From: Eubacterium plexicaudatum ASF492
GTDB taxonomy: Bacteria > Bacillota > Clostridia > Lachnospirales > Lachnospiraceae
NCBI RefSeq assembly: GCF_000364225.2
Contig: NZ_AQFT02000001.1
Span: 1,178,001 to 1,242,000 of the forward strand
Direction: 5' to 3'
DNA: 64,000 bases
Shown here: one piece after another, positions 58,658 through 64,000 of the stretch
How the letters are laid out: each line of letters starts with the position of its first letter
How positions within the stretch are numbered: the first letter of the stretch is position 1
Translations under genes and position numbers: made by a program
The notes under the pieces: generated by a model
Databases searched by the model: none
What the model was told of the DNA's origin: nothing
Seen by the model: only the letters and a program-made list of their open reading frames with translations

Positions 58658-58686
58658 TTGACAGCGATAGGTGATATTGCTATAAT
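58658..58686 (+). promoter_or_regulatory. Perfect sigma-A type promoter of the NlpC/P60 gene
   Basis: TTGACA at 58658, 17-base spacer, TATAAT at 58681-58686. A further TTGACA at 58621 and a GTTACA/TGTTAC dyad just upstream may be a regulator site. Confidence 0.85.
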
Positions 58687-58781
58687 AAGAAAAGGTTGTG
58701 AAAAAAGTTTCACATTTATTACAATCGTTCGATAAAATGATAGGATAAAAACAACGGATAATAATCATTCAGGAGGATATT

Positions 58782-59900
58782 ATGAAATTCAAATTCATAA
58801 AACCAGGAGCAATTTTTATGGCCGCTATGACATTGGTGTGCGGTTCGGGCAAGGTAGCCACACAGGCAGCATCCATTCGTGCGGGTGTCAGCGCAGCGCT
58901 GGCGGAGTGTTTAAATGATAATGCAAAGGTGTCCATGTTTGCAAAAGCGGACGGAGGCATCGCACCACACACAGCATTTGCGGCAGAAGAAGCCAAAGAT
59001 GGGAAAGAGGATGCAGGAAAAGCGAAAAAACGCTCGAAAAAAATCGAAGATGCTCAGGATGAAACGATCTGCGGTTATACGAATCTGGGTATTGCGAACG
59101 TAAGCAATTATTTAAATATCCGTGAAGAAGCCGGAGAAGATGCGAAGATTGTAGGAAAACTGCCGGCAGATGCAGGCTGTGAGATTTTGGATACGAAAGA
59201 CGGATGGTATCGGATTCGTTCCGGTAAAGTCAGCGGCTATGTCAGAGGCGACTATATTATTACCGGAGACAAAGCCAGACAGATGGCTGAAACGTTGAAA
59301 AAGACAATGGCGACGGTAAATACCCTGACCGTTTACATAAGAGAAAAGCCGAATACGGACTGCACAATTCTTACGATTGTTACGACAGACGAAGAACTGG
59401 AAGTAGTGGAAGAAGGCGAAGAATGGATTGAAATCAAACTGGATGATGAAAACGGATTTGTGAATGCACAGTATGTCAATCTTTCTGAAGAACTGAAAAA
59501 AGCAATGCCTTATACAGAAGCGGAACGCAGCGCGGAAGTGCCGGATACGAAATATGCGCTTGTGCAAAACGCATTAAGTTATGTAGGCGGACGTTATGTC
59601 TGGGGTGGGACAAGCCTGACAAACGGCGTGGACTGTTCCGGATTTACGATGCGGATTATGGCACAGTACGGCGTATATCTGCCGCACTCTTCCAGAGGAC
59701 AGGCCGGTTACGGAAGAAGTGTCAGCACTTCCGAACTGCAGCCGGGCGACCTTATTTTTTATGGCAGCGGCAATTCGATCAGCCATGTGGCAATTTATAT
59801 CGGTAATGGGCAGATTGTGCATGCAAGCAACAGCCGTGACGGAATCAAAGTGTCCAATGCATTTTACCGTACACCGATTTGCTGCAGACGGATGTTTTAA
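58782..59900 (+). CDS. Secreted NlpC/P60 peptidoglycan hydrolase with SH3 domains
   Basis: 372 residues. Signal peptide about 1-30 (KPGAIFMAAMTLVCGSG, then TQAAS). A Lys-rich linker (about 68-90) is followed by two bacterial SH3 domains (about 100-165: NYLNIREEAGEDAKIVGKL; about 180-240: YIREKPNTDCTILTIV). The NlpC/P60 domain (258-372) has catalytic Cys285 in GVDCSGFTMRIM, the His of SHVAIYIGNGQIVHAS and the order typical of D,L-endopeptidases that cut stem peptides. The last residues TPICCRRMF contain two extra Cys. Confidence 0.92.
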   Translation: MKFKFIKPGAIFMAAMTLVCGSGKVATQAASIRAGVSAALAECLNDNAKVSMFAKADGGIAPHTAFAAEEAKDGKEDAGKAKKRSKKIEDAQDETICGYTNLGIANVSNYLNIREEAGEDAKIVGKLPADAGCEILDTKDGWYRIRSGKVSGYVRGDYIITGDKARQMAETLKKTMATVNTLTVYIREKPNTDCTILTIVTTDEELEVVEEGEEWIEIKLDDENGFVNAQYVNLSEELKKAMPYTEAERSAEVPDTKYALVQNALSYVGGRYVWGGTSLTNGVDCSGFTMRIMAQYGVYLPHSSRGQAGYGRSVSTSELQPGDLIFYGSGNSISHVAIYIGNGQIVHASNSRDGIKVSNAFYRTPICCRRMF

Positions 59901-59908
59901 AAAAACAG

Positions 59909-59937
59909 TTTACAATGGCTGCCAGATGTGCTATATT
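59909..59937 (+). promoter_or_regulatory. Sigma-A promoter of rpsO
   Basis: TTTACA at 59909, 17-base spacer, TATATT at 59932-59937. The leader to 60039 is about 95 bases and may fold; S15 often represses its own mRNA, but I cannot assign a known motif. Confidence 0.65.
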
Positions 59938-60039
59938 GGAAAGGCATGAGTAAGCCCATATTCGGTAGATGGAAGCTCCGACCTTTTACTGAGTATCATG
60001 TGAAACCGGGCGATGATCAAATAAATGGAGGACATTTTT

Positions 60040-60306
60040 ATGTTATCAAAAGAAAAGAAAGAGACAATTATCAAAGAGTATGGCAATAAGCCGGGCGACA
60101 CAGGTTCACCGGAAGTGCAGATCGCACTGCTGACAGAGCGAATCAACGAGCTGACAGAGCATTTAAAGGTGAACCAGAAAGACCATCATTCCAGAAGAGG
60201 TCTTTTAAAGATGGTTGGCCAGAGAAGAGGACTGCTGGCTTATCTTAAGAAGAGTGATATCGAAAGATACCGTACTTTGATTAAGCGCTTAGGATTAAGA
60301 AAATAA
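60040..60306 (+). CDS. rpsO: 30S ribosomal protein S15
   Basis: 88 residues from ATG 60040 ([15 protein letters not shown]), GGAGGA 7 bases upstream. Pattern [36 protein letters not shown] and [13 protein letters not shown]. It binds the central domain of 16S rRNA. The rpsO-pnp order is the same as in B. subtilis and E. coli. Confidence 0.97.
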   Translation: MLSKEKKETIIKEYGNKPGDTGSPEVQIALLTERINELTEHLKVNQKDHHSRRGLLKMVGQRRGLLAYLKKSDIERYRTLIKRLGLRK

Positions 60307-60315
60307 TTCTGTATA

Positions 60316-60343
60316 AAAAGAGCGGAGTTTTTCCGCTCTTTTT
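60316..60343 (+). terminator. Intrinsic terminator after rpsO
   Basis: AAAAGAGCGGA and TCCGCTCTTTT arms with TTTTT. Confidence 0.85.
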
Positions 60344-60385
60344 AAAGATATCGGAAAACCGACTGAGGCCGGAAAAGAATATGGT

Positions 60386-60451
60386 TGGGGTGTTAAAAGG
60401 AAGCTGCCGTACAAAGCGGCAGCGCTGCGGCAGTTTCCTTCTGACACCCAA
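60386..60451 (+). promoter_or_regulatory. pnp leader stem-loop
   Basis: A long stem (GGGGTGTTAAAAGGAAGCTG with CGGCAGTTTCCTTCTGACACCC, with mismatches), capped by a GCTGCCG/CGGCAGCG alternative, ends 20 bases before the pnp ribosome site. In E. coli a similar double-stranded leader is cut by RNase III and then lets PNPase repress its own mRNA. No T tract follows, so it is not a simple terminator. Function inferred. Confidence 0.6.
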
Positions 60452-60474
60452 ACCAATAAAAAAGGAGAAAAGAA

Positions 60475-62568
60475 ATGTATAAAAGTTATTCTATGGAAAT
60501 CGGCGGAAAAACGCTTGTCGTTGAGATCGGCCGTGTGTGCGCACAGTCTAATGGCGCGGCGCTGATGCGTTATGGCGATACAACGGTGCTGTCTACCGCG
60601 ACCGCATCGGACAAACCTAGAGATGGGATTGATTTTTTCCCGTTAAGTGTAGAGTATGAAGAAAAACAGTACGCCGTAGGTAAGATTCCGGGTGGATTTA
60701 ATAAGCGGGAAGGAAAAGCTTCGGAAAACGCGATTTTAACGTCCCGTGTTATTGACCGCCCGATGCGTCCGTTGTTCCCGAAAGATTACCGTAACGATGT
60801 TACGCTGAACAATATGGTTATGAGTGTGGATCCGCAGTGCCGTCCGGAGATTACGGCAATGCTCGGAGCTGCAATTGCTGCCAGTATTTCGGATATCCCG
60901 TTCTGCGGTCCGTGCGCGATGACGCAGATTGGAATGGTGGACGGGCAGTTTATCGTCAATCCGTCTCAGCAGGAATGGGACAAAGGGGATCTGCAGCTTA
61001 CCGTTGCGTCTACGACGGAAAAAGTCATTATGATTGAAGCCGGCGCAAACGAGATCCCAGAAGCAAAGATGCTCGAAGCAATTTATATGGCGCATGATAT
61101 TAACCAGACGATCAATGCGTTTATTAACGATATGGTAGCGGAGGTCGGAAAGCCGAAACATGAATATACAAGCTGTGCGATTCCGGAAGAAATGTTTACG
61201 GCAATGAAGGAAATCGTAACGCCGCAGGAGATGGAAGAGGCGGTATTTACCGATCAGAAACAGGTGCGTGAGGAAAATATCCGTAACATTACGGAAAAAT
61301 TTGAGGAAGCATTTGCAGAAAACGAAGAATGGCTGGCGGTACTTGGAGAAGCCGTTTATCAGTATCAGAAAAAGACCGTCCGCAAGATGATCTTAAAAGA
61401 CCGCAGACGTCCGGATGGCCGTGATATCAACCAGATCCGTCCGCTGGCAGCGGAAGTGGATTTGATTCCTAGAGTGCATGGCTCCGCCATGTTTACCCGC
61501 GGACAGACACAGATCTGCGACATTGTAACACTGGCGCCGATGTCGGAAGTACAAAAAGTCGACGGTCTGGATGAAAATATTGTATTAAAACGATATATGC
61601 ATCACTATAATTTCCCGTCATATTCCGTAGGCGAGACAAAACCATCCAGAGGTCCGGGACGCAGAGAAATCGGACATGGCGCGCTGGCGGAAAAAGCGCT
61701 GATTCCGGTACTGCCTTCCGTAGAGGAGTTTCCGTATGCCATCCGTGCCGTATCGGAGACGTTTGAATCCAACGGTTCCACCTCAATGGCATCGACCTGC
61801 GCTTCCTGTCTGTCACTGATGGCAGCCGGAGTGCCGATCAAAGCAATGGTTGCCGGCATTTCCTGTGGTCTTGTAACAGGCGATACCGATGATGATTACG
61901 TTGTACTGACCGATATTCAGGGTCTGGAAGACTTTTTCGGGGATATGGACTTTAAAGTAACCGGAACACACAAAGGCATTACGGCGATTCAGATGGATAT
62001 CAAAATCCATGGACTGACCCGCTCGATCGTAGAAGAAGCCATTGAACGGACGAGAGAAGCAAGACTTTATATTATGGATGAAGTAATGTCCAAAGCGATA
62101 GCAGAGCCGCGTAAGGAAGTCGCAGCGCTTGCACCGAAGATTATTCAGATTCAGATTGACCCGATGAAAATCGGAGATGTGGTCGGACAGAGAGGGAAGA
62201 CGATCAACGAAATTATTGAACGTACGAATGTAAAGATTGATATCAATGATGAAGGTTCCGTATCTATTTGCGGTACGGATAAGCAGATGATGCAAAAAGC
62301 CGTGGAAATGATTGAGATCATTACGACGAACTTTGAAGAAGGCCAGATATTGAAAGGCAAGGTTATCAGCATTAAAGAATTCGGGGCGTTTATTGAGTTT
62401 GCTCCGGGCAAAGAGGGTATGGTGCATATTTCCAAGATTACAAAAGGAAGAATCAATCACGTGGAAGATGTACTGACGCTTGGTGATATCGTTACCGTTG
62501 TCTGCCTTGGCAAAGACAAGATGGGCCGCCTGAGCTTTAGTATGAAAGATGTGCCAAAGAATAACTAA
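60475..62568 (+). CDS. pnp: Polyribonucleotide nucleotidyltransferase (PNPase)
   Basis: 697 residues. Two RNase PH-like domains (first with KIPGGFNKREGKASENAI, second with GQTQICDIVTLAPMSE and SNGSTSMASTCASCLSLM), then KH (IGDVVGQRGKTINEII) and S1 (GKVISIKEFGAFIEFAPG). Phosphorolytic 3'-5' RNA degradation. AAAGGAG precedes the ATG. Confidence 0.97.
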   Translation: MYKSYSMEIGGKTLVVEIGRVCAQSNGAALMRYGDTTVLSTATASDKPRDGIDFFPLSVEYEEKQYAVGKIPGGFNKREGKASENAILTSRVIDRPMRPLFPKDYRNDVTLNNMVMSVDPQCRPEITAMLGAAIAASISDIPFCGPCAMTQIGMVDGQFIVNPSQQEWDKGDLQLTVASTTEKVIMIEAGANEIPEAKMLEAIYMAHDINQTINAFINDMVAEVGKPKHEYTSCAIPEEMFTAMKEIVTPQEMEEAVFTDQKQVREENIRNITEKFEEAFAENEEWLAVLGEAVYQYQKKTVRKMILKDRRRPDGRDINQIRPLAAEVDLIPRVHGSAMFTRGQTQICDIVTLAPMSEVQKVDGLDENIVLKRYMHHYNFPSYSVGETKPSRGPGRREIGHGALAEKALIPVLPSVEEFPYAIRAVSETFESNGSTSMASTCASCLSLMAAGVPIKAMVAGISCGLVTGDTDDDYVVLTDIQGLEDFFGDMDFKVTGTHKGITAIQMDIKIHGLTRSIVEEAIERTREARLYIMDEVMSKAIAEPRKEVAALAPKIIQIQIDPMKIGDVVGQRGKTINEIIERTNVKIDINDEGSVSICGTDKQMMQKAVEMIEIITTNFEEGQILKGKVISIKEFGAFIEFAPGKEGMVHISKITKGRINHVEDVLTLGDIVTVVCLGKDKMGRLSFSMKDVPKNN

Positions 62569-62591
62569 AAAATAAATTAAAAAATCAAATA

Positions 62592-62624
62592 AAAACCGCA
62601 GGTAGTAATTACCTGCGGTTTTTT
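62592..62624 (+). terminator. Intrinsic terminator after pnp
   Basis: AAACCGCAGGTA and TACCTGCGGTTT arms with a T6 tract. Confidence 0.9.
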
Positions 62625-62664
62625 GCGTACCTATCGTGTGGTCAGGGCACCGGCAGATGCAAAA

Positions 62665-64000
62665 TTATAAAATGCCGGCCATATGCAGCAAATACCGTGC
62701 ATTTGAAGTTTCACACCGTCCATGTCTGATTTTATAATCGAATAAAATCTGATTTTCGGCGTATTGTTCGGTAAAATAATAATTTTGCACATTTACATCG
62801 TGATCATGTTCAAGATCGCATAATGCAAGATCGTGCGTGGTTAATATCGTCAGAATAAAAGGCTTCGAAAGTTTTTTTATCGTTTCCTGCGCTGCCAGAA
62901 TCCGGTCTTTGGAATTGGTGCCTTTATAAATTTCGTCAATCAGAGCGATCATGGGACGCTGCAGCCTGCCTGCTTCCACAATTTTTTGCATACGCAGCAG
63001 TTCCGCATAAAAAGAAGAGATGCCTTCGTTTACATTATCCGTAGTGCGCATGGAAGTGCAGATTTTCATATAGGAAGCGGAAAACTCCGTGGCAGTGCAG
63101 AATCCGCCCGCATAGGCAAGTACAAGATTTACGCCGATAGTGCGCATAAACGTGGTTTTGCCGGACATATTCGATCCGGTAATGATGCACGTGCGGTGCG
63201 TCGGTTCGAAGTCGTTGCCAATGGCGTTTTCTTCCCGCAGCAGCGGATGCCTCAGATCGGTCCCGGATATTACGGGCTTGCTGCTGTCCGAAAGCTGCGG
63301 CAGCGTGTGTGTCTGTCTTGTGCGGCCAATTGTGCCCAGGCTGATCAGAGCTTCCATACATCCGATTGTTTCCAGCCACGGCTGCAGCAGGTGCCCATAT
63401 TCGGCGATCCACCTGCGGTATCGTTGTGCACAGTGGAAATCATAGCAAAACAGACTGTTTAACAACAGGCTGGCGTAGACATTATGCCGCAGTACGACCA
63501 GATCGGCGATCGAGTGAAGTTTGCGAAAGGCCGAAACGGCTTCACTTGTCTGCGTGGCGCCTGTTTGTTTGTGTTTGTTGGTTTGCCTGTTGTTTTGTTT
63601 GCTATTTTGAAACAGAGTTTGCTGCAGCTGCCGTAAATAAGGACCGGTAAAAGATTCTTCTGCCAGCTGTTCCAGCAGCGTGCGGTATGGAGCAATCGTT
63701 TGATTCATTTTGTATACGGGAGCAAGCAGCGCGGTGTGGGTTCGATGTGCCAAAAAGGAGGCGGCCAACTGGAGCATAGCGGCTGTCAGAAAGCAGGAAA
63801 GCATCCGGTCCTGTGCGATGCCGCACAGATACAGCCAAAAAAAGGTAAGGGTTAATGCCGGAAAGATTCGGATTGCCGGCTGCAGCAATGCAAAAGATTC
63901 GGTATTTTGCTTTGCTGCGTCAAAAAAAGCATGCAGGTTCTTTTGGGATACGGCGTAATCCTGTGCTTTTAACGGCCTTGCAGATGCTTCAAAATGCAGT
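62665..64000 (-). CDS. Membrane-anchored MutS-like ATPase, N-terminus beyond window edge
   Basis: The frame is open from the right edge to 62665; at least 444 residues are seen. Two hydrophobic segments (IFPALTLTFFWLYLCGI; MLSCFLTAAMLQLAASFLA) suggest membrane attachment. The C-terminal ATPase is of the MutS type: Walker A TGSNMSGKTTFMRTIG, ALIDEIYKGTNSKDR (Walker B) and LTTHDLALC. The mismatch-binding and connector domains of MutS are not seen in this part. A low-complexity NSKQNNRQTNKHKQTGATQT insert sits between the helical core segments. Role unknown; related clostridial proteins are annotated only as MutS-related. Confidence 0.82.
   Translation of the reverse strand, partial: LHFEASARPLKAQDYAVSQKNLHAFFDAAKQNTESFALLQPAIRIFPALTLTFFWLYLCGIAQDRMLSCFLTAAMLQLAASFLAHRTHTALLAPVYKMNQTIAPYRTLLEQLAEESFTGPYLRQLQQTLFQNSKQNNRQTNKHKQTGATQTSEAVSAFRKLHSIADLVVLRHNVYASLLLNSLFCYDFHCAQRYRRWIAEYGHLLQPWLETIGCMEALISLGTIGRTRQTHTLPQLSDSSKPVISGTDLRHPLLREENAIGNDFEPTHRTCIITGSNMSGKTTFMRTIGVNLVLAYAGGFCTATEFSASYMKICTSMRTTDNVNEGISSFYAELLRMQKIVEAGRLQRPMIALIDEIYKGTNSKDRILAAQETIKKLSKPFILTILTTHDLALCDLEHDHDVNVQNYYFTEQYAENQILFDYKIRHGRCETSNARYLLHMAGIL

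Overview
The window is a stretch of chromosome from a spore-forming, low-to-mid GC Gram-positive, most likely a Lachnospiraceae-type clostridium. The evidence is the germination protease gene gpr, Firmicutes-style operons (hrcA-grpE-dnaK-dnaJ with a CIRCE operator; rimP-nusA-rnpM-ylxQ-infB-rbfA-nrnA-truB-ribF; infC-rpmI-rplT; ireB-ruvX-DUF1292), RNase J, a ThiI without a rhodanese domain, and a very large CoA-dehydratase activase-type protein. No phage, insertion sequence or CRISPR array was seen.

Layout. 1-4.7 kb (minus strand): a superoxide dismutase cut by the window edge, then a giant two-activase/DUF2229 gene. 5-10 kb: a LysM protein, a rhomboid-like membrane protein and a complete N-degron cassette clpS-clpA-aat. 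10-15.2 kb: the HrcA-controlled chaperone operon. 15.4-29.8 kb: a coiled-coil J-domain protein, prmA, rsmE, a cysteine desulfurase with thiI (s4U in tRNA), mtaB, ireB-ruvX-DUF1292-rnj-ylbF, an MltG-like stub, trmR-trhP (tRNA uridine-34 modification), a lactonase and a DHH phosphoesterase. 29.9-34.5 kb: a two-gene Eco57I-like restriction-modification system, the clearest accessory element. 34.5-36.9 kb: an eroded beta-glucoside PTS locus with a chimeric RpiR/IIA gene, a GH1 enzyme and a GH5 fragment. 37-43.6 kb: holA, rpsT, gpr, a small unknown gene, a four-part CoA-disulfide-reductase-like protein and a PHP phosphatase. 43.7-49.6 kb: the infC operon with an attenuator leader, a paired small transporter, an XRE/TPR regulator, an AraC regulator divergent from galE, and tRNA-Glu. 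49.7-62.6 kb: the nusA-infB operon through ribF, an NlpC/P60 cell-wall hydrolase, rpsO and pnp. The right edge cuts a membrane-anchored MutS-like ATPase.

One pattern runs through the whole window. At least eight, probably nine, single-base contractions of homopolymer runs (mostly A runs) interrupt otherwise intact genes: the giant activase (two), clpA, grpE (two), the J-domain gene, rnj, truB and probably the small gene at 39.6 kb. All go in the same direction. Several affected genes are core housekeeping genes, so base-calling or assembly error is the simplest reading. Gene calls below give the repaired reading where it matters.

The genes are mostly protein quality control, tRNA and rRNA modification, translation initiation and RNA decay. 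I did not find a convincing wholly new system. The items best worth a second look are the RpiR-IIA chimera, the Eco57I-like pair, the CoA-reductase/rhodanese/sulfite-reductase fusion, the N-degron operon in a Firmicute, and the hidden small gene beside gpr.
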